Below, piece by piece: positions 1-9,359 of a stretch of DNA of 64,000 nt; the first letter of the stretch is position 1, and each line of letters opens with the position of its first letter. The position numbers were made by a program, and so were the translations under genes. The notes beneath the pieces were generated by a model. It made no database searches. It was not told the origin of the DNA and saw only the letters and a list, made by a program, of their open reading frames with translations. This DNA comes from Microbulbifer litoralis. Lineage in GTDB: Bacteria > Pseudomonadota > Gammaproteobacteria > Pseudomonadales > Cellvibrionaceae. The stretch is taken from NCBI RefSeq assembly GCF_023634065.1, contig NZ_JALKCV010000015.1:62001-126000 (forward strand), written 5' to 3'.

Positions 1-1
1 G

Positions 2-262
2 GTGCCCATGGCCACCGAACTGGCGCGCTGCCTGGAAGAGGGCATCGTCGAGTCCCCGGCCGAGGCCGATATGGCACTGATCTACGGCATCGGTTTTCCG
101 CCATTCCGCGGCGGCATCTTCGCCTGGCTCGACAGCATGGGCATGAAGACTTTCGTCGAGATTGCCGACAAGTACGCCGACCTGGGCGAGCTCTACAAGC
201 CGACCGAGCGTATGCGCGAAATGGCCGAGAAAGGCGAGACCTACTACCAGGCCGCCGACTGA
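2..262 (+). CDS. fadB: Fatty acid oxidation complex alpha subunit, C-terminal fragment
   Basis: This is the last 86 or so codons of a gene that begins outside the window. The segment contains a [10 protein letters not shown] motif and the short helical tail found at the end of the 3-hydroxyacyl-CoA dehydrogenase part of FadB. FadB hydrates enoyl-CoA and oxidises 3-hydroxyacyl-CoA, and it forms a complex with FadA, which follows 112 bp downstream on the same strand. The GTG at position 2 is only the first possible start in the window, not the real one. The assignment rests on the motif and on fadA being next. Confidence 0.9.
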   Translation: MPMATELARCLEEGIVESPAEADMALIYGIGFPPFRGGIFAWLDSMGMKTFVEIADKYADLGELYKPTERMREMAEKGETYYQAAD

Positions 263-322
263 AGCGAAATATTGTTGTGGGAGCCCGGATACCCCGCCGG
301 GAGAAATCGCCTGCAGAGCTTA

Positions 323-341
323 CCCCGGACCTGATCCGGGG
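323..341. repeat. Short GC-rich inverted repeat between fadB and fadA
   Basis: Arms at 323-329 (ccccgga) and 335-341 (tccgggg) with a 5-nt loop lie in the 112-bp fadB-fadA gap. No T-run follows, so it is more likely an mRNA processing or stabilising hairpin than a terminator. Confidence 0.4.
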
Positions 342-362
342 GCGGGTTCCCGCAGCGAGTGA

Positions 363-1550
<1,188 letters not shown>

Positions 1551-1559
1551 GCTGGTTTC

Positions 1560-1613
1560 GGGACTCGGGACTCGGGACTCGGGACTCGGGACTCGGGACT
1601 CGGGACTCGGGAC
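1560..1613. repeat. Tandem repeat, 7-bp unit gggactc
   Basis: Seven perfect head-to-tail copies of gggactc occupy 1560-1608, with a partial eighth to 1613. The array begins 9 bp after the fadA stop codon and runs up to the fadA terminator. Copy number of such a short unit is likely to vary between strains. Confidence 0.9.
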
Positions 1614-1615
1614 GA

Positions 1616-1638
1616 GGGCGCCTTTCGGGGCGCCCTTT
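1616..1638 (+). terminator. Rho-independent terminator of fadA
   Basis: Stem gggcgcc (1616-1622) pairs with ggcgccc (1629-1635) around a 6-nt loop and is followed by ttt. It lies directly after the 7-bp tandem repeat. Confidence 0.75.
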
Positions 1639-1686
1639 GTCGTTGGGAGGGGAGGCGGAGAACAACTCCGTAGTCTGATGCGAAGG

Positions 1687-1793
1687 CCCTGCTGCCGGGA
1701 GCTATTTGCGGGACCTTATGAGACAGGGATGTCGATTAGAGCCTACATGGATGTATTCACGGCGTGTCCCGCAAATAGCTCCCGGCAGCAGGG
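1687..1793. repeat. Perfect 28-bp inverted repeat with 51-bp centre
   Basis: The 28 bp at 1687-1714 recur as an exact reverse complement at 1766-1793, separated by 51 bp. There are no coding signals. The structure looks like a dispersed extragenic palindrome rather than an operator. The rest of 1551-1941 holds only the tandem repeat, the terminator and presumably the tRNA promoter, which I could not place with confidence. Confidence 0.85.
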
Positions 1794-1941
1794 TCGCCCG
1801 GTACCTGTCTTACTGCCCGGTGCCGGGTTTTGTTGAAGCGCTTATGCGGCTGTGGCACAATCTGCTGCCCTCGTCGCGGGGGTCCGGTGTTTTTGCGTTA
1901 AATTGCAGGAATATCAAGGAGTTAGCGCCGAGGACGATTCC

Positions 1942-2026
<85 letters not shown>

Positions 2027-2219
2027 ATCGAGTATTCGCGCAGTCCGCACGCTTGCCTCCAGGGGCAGGTGCGGGCTGCTTGTATTTGGCGTCGGTCGGG
2101 AATTGCTCTGCAGTTCCGCTGTAAATGCCATGCGAGGCGGTCGGCCGGCTGAGTTCCGGGGCCCCTGTAAAGTTGGTGCCGCGGCGCCGATAGAAAGAGA
2201 GAGTCTCACGAGGATTAAC

Positions 2220-3533
2220 ATGCAGGTTTCCATCGAAACAACTTCCGGCCTGGAGCGTCGTTTAACGGTTAATTTGCCGGCTGAAACCGTCGACAAAGAA
2301 GTTGACAAGCGTCTCCAGCAGGCGGCCAAGACCGTCCGTATGAACGGTTTCCGCAAGGGCAAGGTGCCGCTGAAAGTTGTGCGCCAGCGCTACGGTGCCG
2401 GTGTGCGCCAGGAAGTACTGGGCGAAGTGATGAGCCGCTCTTTCTACGAGGCGGTGCAGAAGGAAGACGTCAAGCCGGCTGGCCAGCCGAGCATCGAGGT
2501 GGTCAAGAGCGAGCCCGGTGAAAACCTGGAGTACGTGGCCAGCTTCGAAGTCTATCCGGAAGTGGAACTGAAAGACCTGTCCGAAGTCAGTGTCGAGCGC
2601 CCGGTGGCCGAAGTGACCGACAAAGACGTCGACAACATGATCGAAGTCCTGCGCAAGCAGCAGTCCGGCTGGAAAGAGACCAAGCGCAAGGCGCAGAAGG
2701 GTGACCGCGTAACCATCGACTTCGTCGGCCGCAAGGACGGCGAGGAGTTCGAAGGCGGCAAGGCGGAAGGCCAGCAGCTGGAGCTGGGCTCCGGCCAGAT
2801 GATCCCCGGTTTCGAAGATGGCATCCTGGGCATGAAGCCGGGTGAGGAAAAAGACATCGAAGTCACCTTCCCGGAAGATTACCAGGCGGAAGACCTGCGC
2901 GGCGCGGAAGTGACCTTCAATATCAAGGTAACCGCTTCCGAGAAACCGGAGCTGCCGGCGCTCGACGAAGAGTTCTTCAAGGCCTATGGCGTCGAAGAGG
3001 GCGGCGAAGAGAAATTCCGCGAAGAGGTGCGCAACAACATGGGCCGCGAGCTGAAAAACGCGGCCCTGAACAAGGTCAAGACCCAGGTCATGGACCAGCT
3101 GTTCGAGAAGCACGAAGTGGAATTGCCCGCTTCACTGGTCGCCGGTGAAGTGAAGACCCTGCGCGGCCAGATGGTGCAGCAGTTCGGCGGCCAGATCAAA
3201 GCCGAGGATGCGGAAAAAATGCTGCCGGACACCATGTTTGAAGACCAGGCCAAGCGCCGTGTCGTGCTGGGCCTGGTTGTCGGCGAGATCGTCAAGGAGA
3301 ACAAGATCTCCGTCGATGCCGATCGCGTCAAGGCCAAGGTGGAAGAACTCGCCTCCACTTACCAGCAGCCGGAGGAAGTGGTCGAGTACTACTACAGCAA
3401 CCGCGAGCTGCTGTCCGGCGTCGAGTCCGTTGTGCTGGAAGACCAGGTCGTCGATTTTGTGCTGGACAAGGCCAAAGTCGAAGAGGTGCAGAGCAGCTAC
3501 GACGACGTGATCAAGCCGCAGCAGCAGGGCTGA
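2220..3533 (+). CDS. tig: Trigger factor, ribosome-bound chaperone and peptidyl-prolyl isomerase
   Basis: A 437-aa cytoplasmic chaperone that meets nascent chains at the ribosome exit tunnel. The ribosome-binding signature GFRKGKVP is at residues 43-50. The FKBP-like PPIase domain lies roughly at residues 150-245 (GDRVTIDFVG, followed by the FPEDY stretch), and the long helical arms form the C-terminal half. The frame is open for 75 codons upstream, through the tRNA, but the ATG at 2220 is preceded by ACGAGG and gives the normal N-terminus MQVSIE. It heads the block tig-clpP-clpX-lon. Confidence 0.97.
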   Translation: MQVSIETTSGLERRLTVNLPAETVDKEVDKRLQQAAKTVRMNGFRKGKVPLKVVRQRYGAGVRQEVLGEVMSRSFYEAVQKEDVKPAGQPSIEVVKSEPGENLEYVASFEVYPEVELKDLSEVSVERPVAEVTDKDVDNMIEVLRKQQSGWKETKRKAQKGDRVTIDFVGRKDGEEFEGGKAEGQQLELGSGQMIPGFEDGILGMKPGEEKDIEVTFPEDYQAEDLRGAEVTFNIKVTASEKPELPALDEEFFKAYGVEEGGEEKFREEVRNNMGRELKNAALNKVKTQVMDQLFEKHEVELPASLVAGEVKTLRGQMVQQFGGQIKAEDAEKMLPDTMFEDQAKRRVVLGLVVGEIVKENKISVDADRVKAKVEELASTYQQPEEVVEYYYSNRELLSGVESVVLEDQVVDFVLDKAKVEEVQSSYDDVIKPQQQG

Positions 3534-3744
3534 TCATTCCAGTGCGGTGCCGGTGGTTTTGCGCTGCCGGCCCTGGAGATTGGCGACTGGGACTGTCAGT
3601 CGCCGATCCTTTCCCCTCCTTTTCCGCTGGCTGGCTTTCTCGCGCCTGACCGGTTAAGCTCAGAAAGACTAAATTTTCAGTCCCCGGCAGGTTGCAGGGC
3701 GGGCTGGCTCGCCTGATACGCCACATAAGGAAGCTACGGTATTT

Positions 3745-4398
3745 ATGGCACGATTTGACTATTCCTCCGAAAGGCCCCAGTCCTCAATCGATCCCTCGGC
3801 CACCGGCCTGGTGCCCATGGTAGTGGAGCAGACCGCGCGTGGCGAACGCTCCTTCGACATCTATTCCCGCCTGCTCAAGGAGCGGGTGATCTTCCTGGTG
3901 GGCCCGGTTGAAGACCAGATGGCCAACCTGGTGGTGGCGCAATTGCTGTTCCTCGAGGCGGAAAACCCGGACAAGGATATCCACTTGTATATCAACTCGC
4001 CCGGGGGCTCCGTTACCGCCGGCATGTCGATTTACGACACCATGCAGTTTATCAAGCCCGATGTGAGTACCATGTGCATCGGCCAGGCCTGCAGCATGGG
4101 CGCTTTCCTGCTGACTTCCGGCGCCGAGGGCAAGCGTTTCGCAACCCCGAACTCGCGTGTGATGATCCACCAGCCCAGCGGCGGCGCCCAGGGGCAGGCC
4201 AGCGATATCCATATCCACGCCCAGGAAATCCTCAAGATCCGCCAGCGCCTGAACGAATTGATGGCCCACCATACCGGCCGCAGCGTGCAGGATATAGAGC
4301 GGGATACCGAGCGGGATCACTTCCTGAGCGCCGACGAGGCCCGCGAGTACGGCCTGGTCGACGACGTACTCTCCCACCGCCAGGCGATGAACAAGTAG
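3745..4398 (+). CDS. clpP: ATP-dependent Clp protease, proteolytic subunit
   Basis: A 217-aa serine peptidase that forms the tetradecameric chamber used by ClpX and ClpA. The catalytic triad is visible: Ser117 in GQACSMGAF, His142 in MIHQPSGG and Asp191 in the DTERDHFLS stretch. The first ten or so residues would be the self-cleaved propeptide. AAGGA lies about 12 nt before the ATG. The 211-bp gap after tig carries a weak hairpin at 3582-3604 but no clear terminator. clpX follows after 173 bp. Confidence 0.97.
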   Translation: MARFDYSSERPQSSIDPSATGLVPMVVEQTARGERSFDIYSRLLKERVIFLVGPVEDQMANLVVAQLLFLEAENPDKDIHLYINSPGGSVTAGMSIYDTMQFIKPDVSTMCIGQACSMGAFLLTSGAEGKRFATPNSRVMIHQPSGGAQGQASDIHIHAQEILKIRQRLNELMAHHTGRSVQDIERDTERDHFLSADEAREYGLVDDVLSHRQAMNK

Positions 4399-4571
4399 TG
4401 AACCGACCGGGCCTCCAGCGGCCCGGTGCGGTTGCAGCCCGGTGTTCGCGGGGCCCCGACGGGGCCTCTGTGGCACAAAGGGCTTGAAAAACCCGCCGAA
4501 AGACAGCATCTTGCTATAGAACGTATGAGTAACGCCGGGCCACGGCTGGCTGCAGACCACGGAGTATTTTG

Positions 4572-5858
4572 ATGACCGACCAGAGCAGCGGAGAAGACAA
4601 CGGCAAACTGCTGTACTGTTCTTTCTGTGGAAAGAGTCAGCAGGAGGTGCGCAAACTGATCGCCGGACCGTCTGTCTTCATCTGTGACGAGTGCGTCGAG
4701 CTGTGCACCGATATCATTCGCGAAGAGGTGCAGGAGAGCTCTGACGGCCCCGAGGGTCGACTGCCCACCCCGCGCGAAATCACCGAGATTCTCGACCAGT
4801 ATGTCATCGGTCAGGAGCGGGCCAAGCGCGTGCTGGCGGTAGCGGTGTACAACCACTACAAACGGCTGCGCAGCAAGTCCGGAGTCAAGGGCAAGGACGA
4901 GGTCGAGCTCAGCAAGTCCAATATCCTGTTGGTGGGCCCCACCGGCAGCGGTAAGACCCTGCTGGCAGAGACCCTCGCGCGCCTGCTGAACGTGCCTTTC
5001 ACCATTGCCGATGCCACCACCCTCACCGAGGCCGGTTACGTCGGTGAGGACGTGGAAAATATTATCCAGAAGTTGTTGCAGAAGTGCGACTACGACGTCG
5101 AGAAGGCCCAGCAGGGCATTGTCTATATCGACGAGATCGACAAGATTTCCCGCAAGTCCGACAACCCGTCCATTACCCGCGACGTGTCCGGCGAGGGTGT
5201 GCAGCAGGCCCTGCTGAAGCTGATCGAGGGCACAGTCGCCTCGGTGCCGCCCCAGGGCGGACGCAAGCATCCGCAGCAGGAGTTCCTGCAGGTGGATACC
5301 GGCAACATCCTGTTTATCTGTGGCGGTGCCTTTGCCGGCCTGGACAAGGTTATTCGCGACCGTTCCGAGAAGGGTGGTATCGGCTTCAGCGCCGAGGTCA
5401 AGTCGAAGGACAGCAACAGCAACTTCGGCGAGATACTGCTGGATCTGGAGCCGGAGGACCTGGTGCGCTACGGCCTGATTCCCGAGTTCGTCGGCCGCCT
5501 GCCGGTGACCGCGACCCTGGAAGAGCTCGATCGCGCGGCCCTGGTCGAGATCCTCACCGAGCCGCGCAATGCCCTGACCAAGCAGTACGCCAAGCTGTTT
5601 GAGATGGAGGATGTGGAGCTAGACTTCCGCCCGGACGCGCTCGATGCGGTGGCGGACAAGGCCATGGAGCGCAAGACTGGCGCCCGGGGCCTGCGTTCCA
5701 TTATGGAATCCGTCCTGCTGGAGACCATGTACGACATCCCGTCTAGCGACAATGTTGCCAAAGTCGTAATCGACGAGGCGGTCATCAAAGGCGAGTCGGC
5801 ACCTCTGCTGGTGTACGAAACCAACGAGACCCCGTCCAAGGCCGCACCGGAAGAGTGA
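4572..5858 (+). CDS. clpX: ATP-dependent Clp protease, ATPase and specificity subunit
   Basis: A 428-aa AAA+ unfoldase that recognises substrates (for example ssrA-tagged proteins) and feeds them to ClpP. The N-terminal zinc-binding domain has Cys16, Cys19, Cys38 and Cys41. Walker A is GPTGSGKT at 122-129, Walker B is in IVYIDEID, the pore loop is GYVGED and the ClpP-contacting IGF loop is in GGIGFSAEV. An in-frame TTG precedes the ATG, but the ATG has GGAG at 4561 at proper spacing and is chosen. The hairpin at 5878 ends the transcript. Confidence 0.97.
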   Translation: MTDQSSGEDNGKLLYCSFCGKSQQEVRKLIAGPSVFICDECVELCTDIIREEVQESSDGPEGRLPTPREITEILDQYVIGQERAKRVLAVAVYNHYKRLRSKSGVKGKDEVELSKSNILLVGPTGSGKTLLAETLARLLNVPFTIADATTLTEAGYVGEDVENIIQKLLQKCDYDVEKAQQGIVYIDEIDKISRKSDNPSITRDVSGEGVQQALLKLIEGTVASVPPQGGRKHPQQEFLQVDTGNILFICGGAFAGLDKVIRDRSEKGGIGFSAEVKSKDSNSNFGEILLDLEPEDLVRYGLIPEFVGRLPVTATLEELDRAALVEILTEPRNALTKQYAKLFEMEDVELDFRPDALDAVADKAMERKTGARGLRSIMESVLLETMYDIPSSDNVAKVVIDEAVIKGESAPLLVYETNETPSKAAPEE

Positions 5859-5874
5859 TTCCGGTCGCCGGCAG

Positions 5875-5898
5875 AAGAGCCCCTTCCCGGGGCTTTTC
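5875..5898 (+). terminator. Rho-independent terminator of clpX
   Basis: agcccc (5878-5883) pairs with ggggct (5889-5894) around ttccc, with flanking A and T runs, 20 bp after the clpX stop. Confidence 0.85.
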
Positions 5899-6102
5899 TG
5901 TATTCCGGTGATGTTCACCGCCTGTCCCGCACCCCGCCCGCCACAGGCCCCGACGGCGCCCTCTTGGAGCGCAGTTGATGGTCAATTTTTGGGGCGTATT
6001 TCTCAACGAATACGTAGTCTCCCGGCGCCCTGGAGTAAGGCCGGATGGCGGTTGCGGCAAAACCGTTTTTTACGGTCGGCACCAATTCACCGTTAGATTA
6101 GA

Positions 6103-6131
6103 CTTGTATTCCGCTGTCCCGCCCCCCATCT
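6103..6131 (+). promoter_or_regulatory. Sigma-32 (heat-shock) type promoter of lon
   Basis: CTTGTAT at 6103-6109 and CCCCATCT at 6124-6131 are separated by 14 nt. The known RpoH consensus is CTTGAAA, 13-15 nt, CCCCATnT, so this is a close match. It lies about 100 bp upstream of the lon ATG in a 371-bp gap that otherwise holds only the clpX terminator. lon is a classic RpoH target. Confidence 0.75.
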
Positions 6132-6229
6132 TCTAGCTCAGATGGGCGCCAGCCGGGCTGCGGAACGTGTCTGCAGTGTGTAATGCCGCGCCAATACAGT
6201 ACCCCAGTGATCGGGCCGAGAGGAGTTCT

Positions 6230-8635
6230 ATGGATCAGCCATCCGACACCAAACTTGAATTTCCGTTGTTGCCGCTGCGCGATGTCGTGGTCTATCCGCA
6301 TATGGTGATCCCGCTGTTCGTCGGCCGGGAGAAGTCCATCGACGCGCTCGAAGAGGCAATGCGCGACGACAAGCAGGTTCTGCTGGTGGCGCAACGCCAG
6401 GCTTCGGAGGATGATCCGGGCGCGGAGGATATCTACCGCGTCGGCACCGTGGCCAGTGTGTTGCAGCTGCTCAAGCTGCCCGACGGCACAGTGAAGGTGC
6501 TGGTCGAGGGCAGTCGCCGGGTCAATATCGCCAATGTGACCGAGGGTGACGGCCACTATCGCGCCACGGTGGAGCCGCTGGAGACCGAGGAGCTGCCCGA
6601 AGCCGAGGCGGAGGCACTGGTGCGTTCGGCAATGACACAGTTCGAGCAGTATGTCTCCGTCAGCAAGAAGGTGCCCAATGAGGTGATCACCTCGCTGTCG
6701 GGGATCGACGAGCCCGGTCGCCTGGCGGACACCATCGCCGCACACATGTCGCTGGAGTTGCCGCAGAAACAGGAACTGCTAGAAACCACCAGTGTAAAGG
6801 AGCGCCTGGAGCACCTGCTGGGCCTGATGGATTCGGAGATCGACCTGATCCAGGTCGAGAAGCGCATCCGTGGCCGTGTGAAAAAGCAGATGGAAAAGAG
6901 CCAGCGCGAGTACTACCTGAATGAGCAGATGAAGGCCATCCAGAAGGAACTCGGCGAGATCACCGAAGAGCCGAACGAGATCGAGGAGCTCGAGAAGAAG
7001 ATTGCCGAGTCCGGCATGAGCGCGGAAGCGGAAAAGAAAACCCGCGCAGAGCTGGCCAAACTGAAGATGATGTCGCCGATGTCCGCCGAGGCCTCGGTGC
7101 TGCGCAGCTATATCGACTGGATGTTGAGCGTGCCCTGGAAGAAGGCCAGCCGCGTCCGCCACGACCTGAAAAAGGCCGAGGAGATCCTGGAGAAGGATCA
7201 CTACGGTCTCAAGGAAGTGAAAGAACGTATTCTCGAATACCTGGCAGTGCAGAAGCGGGTCAAGAAAGTGAAGGGGCCCATCCTCTGCCTGGTGGGACCG
7301 CCCGGCGTTGGTAAAACCTCCCTCGGCCAGTCCGTTGCCCGCGCCACCAACCGCAAATATGTGCGCATGGCGCTAGGCGGCGTGCGTGACGAAGCCGAAA
7401 TCCGCGGCCACCGCCGCACCTATATCGGTTCGCTGCCGGGCAAACTGATCCAGAAAATCTCCAAGGTCGGTGTGAAAAACCCGCTGTTCCTGCTCGACGA
7501 AGTGGACAAAATGGGTATGGATCACCGCGGCGACCCCGCCTCGGCGCTGCTGGAAGTACTGGATCCGGAACAGAACAAGACATTCAATGACCACTACCTG
7601 GAAGTGGACTACGACCTGTCCGACACGATGTTTGTGTGCACGTCCAACTCGATGAATATTCCCGGCCCATTGCTGGACCGGATGGAAGTGATCCGCCTGC
7701 CCGGTTATACCGAGGACGAAAAGGTCAATATCGCGCAGCGCTACCTGGTACCCAAACAGCGCAAGGCCAACGGCTTGAAGGACGACGAGCTGTCACTGTC
7801 GGACGAAACCGTGCGCGATATTGTCCGCTACTACACCCGCGAAGCCGGCGTGCGCGGCCTGGACCGCGAGATTGCCAAGATCTGCCGCAAGGTGGTGACC
7901 GAGCATGTGCGCGAATCCACGACCGTGAAGGCGACCATTGCGCCGGAACAGCTGGACGACCTGCTGGGTGTGCGCAAGTTCGATTTCGGTCGCGCCGAAG
8001 AGGAGAACAAGATCGGCCAGGTTACCGGCCTGGCCTGGACCGAGGTGGGCGGCGAGCTGCTCAGCATCGAGTCCTCCGCCGTTCCCGGCAAGGGGCGGGT
8101 CATCAAGACCGGCTCCCTGGGTGACGTGATGCAGGAGTCCATCCAGGCGGCGCTCACCGTCGTGCGCGCCCGCGCCCAGTCGCTGGGTATTGCTCCGGAT
8201 TTCCACGAGACTCGTGACATCCATATCCACGTGCCGGAAGGCGCCACGCCCAAGGACGGTCCCTCCGCGGGTATCGCCATGTGCACCGCCCTGGCCTCCG
8301 TACTGACCGGCATCCCGGTGCGCTCCGATGTGGCGATGACTGGCGAAATCACCCTGCGCGGCGAGGTGTTGCGTATCGGTGGCCTGAAGGAGAAGCTGCT
8401 CGCGGCCCACCGCGGTGGCATCCAGACGGTATTGATTCCGGCCGATAACGAGCGGGACCTGAAGGACATCCCGGAGAATATTCTCCAGGATCTGGTGATC
8501 AAGCCTGTCAAATGGATCGACCAGGTCCTCGAACTGGCGCTGGAGCACAAGCCGCAATCCCTGACCGACGAGGAGTATTCGGCTCTCCAGAAGCAGGCGG
8601 AGGAGCGCTCGCAGCGTTCCATGCGCACCCACTGA
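6230..8635 (+). CDS. lon: ATP-dependent protease Lon (endopeptidase La)
   Basis: An 801-aa cytoplasmic AAA+ protease that degrades misfolded and short-lived regulatory proteins. The N-terminal LAN domain covers about residues 1-200, followed by a coiled-coil linker. Walker A GPPGVGKT starts at residue 356 and Walker B is [10 protein letters not shown]. The peptidase dyad is Ser679 in PKDGPSAG and Lys722 in GGLKEKLL, the same numbering as E. coli Lon. The frame opens 21 codons earlier, but the ATG at 6230 has AGGAG 4 nt upstream. Expression probably responds to heat through the promoter at 6103-6131. Confidence 0.97.
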   Translation: MDQPSDTKLEFPLLPLRDVVVYPHMVIPLFVGREKSIDALEEAMRDDKQVLLVAQRQASEDDPGAEDIYRVGTVASVLQLLKLPDGTVKVLVEGSRRVNIANVTEGDGHYRATVEPLETEELPEAEAEALVRSAMTQFEQYVSVSKKVPNEVITSLSGIDEPGRLADTIAAHMSLELPQKQELLETTSVKERLEHLLGLMDSEIDLIQVEKRIRGRVKKQMEKSQREYYLNEQMKAIQKELGEITEEPNEIEELEKKIAESGMSAEAEKKTRAELAKLKMMSPMSAEASVLRSYIDWMLSVPWKKASRVRHDLKKAEEILEKDHYGLKEVKERILEYLAVQKRVKKVKGPILCLVGPPGVGKTSLGQSVARATNRKYVRMALGGVRDEAEIRGHRRTYIGSLPGKLIQKISKVGVKNPLFLLDEVDKMGMDHRGDPASALLEVLDPEQNKTFNDHYLEVDYDLSDTMFVCTSNSMNIPGPLLDRMEVIRLPGYTEDEKVNIAQRYLVPKQRKANGLKDDELSLSDETVRDIVRYYTREAGVRGLDREIAKICRKVVTEHVRESTTVKATIAPEQLDDLLGVRKFDFGRAEEENKIGQVTGLAWTEVGGELLSIESSAVPGKGRVIKTGSLGDVMQESIQAALTVVRARAQSLGIAPDFHETRDIHIHVPEGATPKDGPSAGIAMCTALASVLTGIPVRSDVAMTGEITLRGEVLRIGGLKEKLLAAHRGGIQTVLIPADNERDLKDIPENILQDLVIKPVKWIDQVLELALEHKPQSLTDEEYSALQKQAEERSQRSMRTH

Positions 8636-8747
8636 GCCGGCGGCGCGCTGCGCGGGCCTGCGCCCCGCCCGGCGACGCCATGCCCCGTTATTATCCGCAA
8701 CGGCTAAAAAATAATCTGCCGATGGATAAAACCGGGCACAAACTTGT

Positions 8748-8798
8748 CCAACTGCCCGGAAACCCCCGTGGTTCCTTGACCCACTACCGGGCAGTTGG
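8748..8798. promoter_or_regulatory. Perfect 12-bp inverted repeat embedded in the hupB promoter
   Basis: ccaactgcccgg at 8748-8759 recurs inverted as ccgggcagttgg at 8787-8798. The right arm fills most of the spacer between the -35 and -10 elements of the promoter below, and the left arm lies about 17 bp upstream of the -35. The geometry suits an operator bound by a dimer, or by two dimers forming a small loop. Confidence 0.7.
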
Positions 8799-8804
8799 TA
8801 TAAA
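8776..8804 (+). promoter_or_regulatory. Sigma-70 promoter of hupB
   Basis: TTGACC (8776-8781), a 17-bp spacer and TATAAA (8799-8804) make a near-consensus promoter. Transcription would start near 8811, leaving a leader of about 115 nt before the GTG start of hupB. Confidence 0.85.
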
Positions 8805-8926
8805 ACGTGCCTTATTGGCCGGCGCATATTTTGTCGGTGACCAAAGGCTCGAATGCAAAGCAAGTAAGAAGGTAAGCCCGACCGGGATACCTGAAACATA
8901 CCTAGAAAAGAACAGAGGGATTAAGC

Positions 8927-9199
8927 GTGAACAAGTCCGAACTGATTGAAGCGATTGCCGCATCTGCAGACATTCCGAAAGCAGCCGCAGGCCGTGCTCT
9001 GGACGCGATGGTAGACAGCATCACTGGTGCCCTGAAAAAAGGCGATCAGGTTGCACTGGTAGGCTTCGGCACTTTTGCCGTTAAAGAGCGCGCAGCCCGC
9101 ACTGGCCGCAACCCGCGTACCGGCGACCCGATTGAAATCGCAGCGGCAAAAATCCCGAATTTCAAGGCCGGTAAAGCGCTGAAAGACGCAGTCAACTAA
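8927..9199 (+). CDS. hupB: DNA-binding protein HU-beta
   Basis: A 90-aa nucleoid protein that bends DNA as a dimer. The family signature [21 protein letters not shown], covering the DNA-binding beta-arm, is complete, and the protein starts [11 protein letters not shown] as HU proteins do. Translation starts at GTG with AGAGGGA upstream. The position between lon and ppiD is conserved in Pseudomonas. Upstream are a strong promoter with an embedded palindrome; downstream is a good terminator, so the gene is probably transcribed alone. Codon use is more biased than in its neighbours, as expected for an abundant protein. Confidence 0.97.
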   Translation: MNKSELIEAIAASADIPKAAAGRALDAMVDSITGALKKGDQVALVGFGTFAVKERAARTGRNPRTGDPIEIAAAKIPNFKAGKALKDAVN

Positions 9200-9229
9200 G
9201 AAGCCTCGAATACAGCCGAAGCTTCAAAG

Positions 9230-9257
9230 AGGCGTATCTCCCGATGCGCCTTTTTTG
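9230..9257 (+). terminator. Rho-independent terminator of hupB
   Basis: aggcgtat (9230-9237) pairs with atgcgcct (9244-9251, one G-U pair) around a 6-nt loop, followed by a T-run. Confidence 0.9.
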
Positions 9258-9359
9258 TATCTGATCACTGTTTGAATTCAATAATAGGGCGCCCTCAGGA
9301 ATCGATGCCACAGGCAGTGGATTTTTGGGTTGCCACAAGAGTTAATTTCGGAGCTGAGC

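Noticed and set aside
3582-3604. Hairpin between tig and clpP
   Set aside because: ggcgact/agtcgcc with a 9-nt loop lacks a T-run, so I did not call a terminator.
4483-4520. Possible clpX promoter (CTTGAAA followed by TATAGA)
   Set aside because: The elements are 25 bp apart for sigma-70 and no CCCCAT box exists for RpoH, so neither reading holds.
5908-5930. Similarity to the 1741-1775 segment of the 28-bp palindrome element
   Set aside because: Only short shared words (ttcac, tgtcccgca); no inverted arms, so not counted as a copy.
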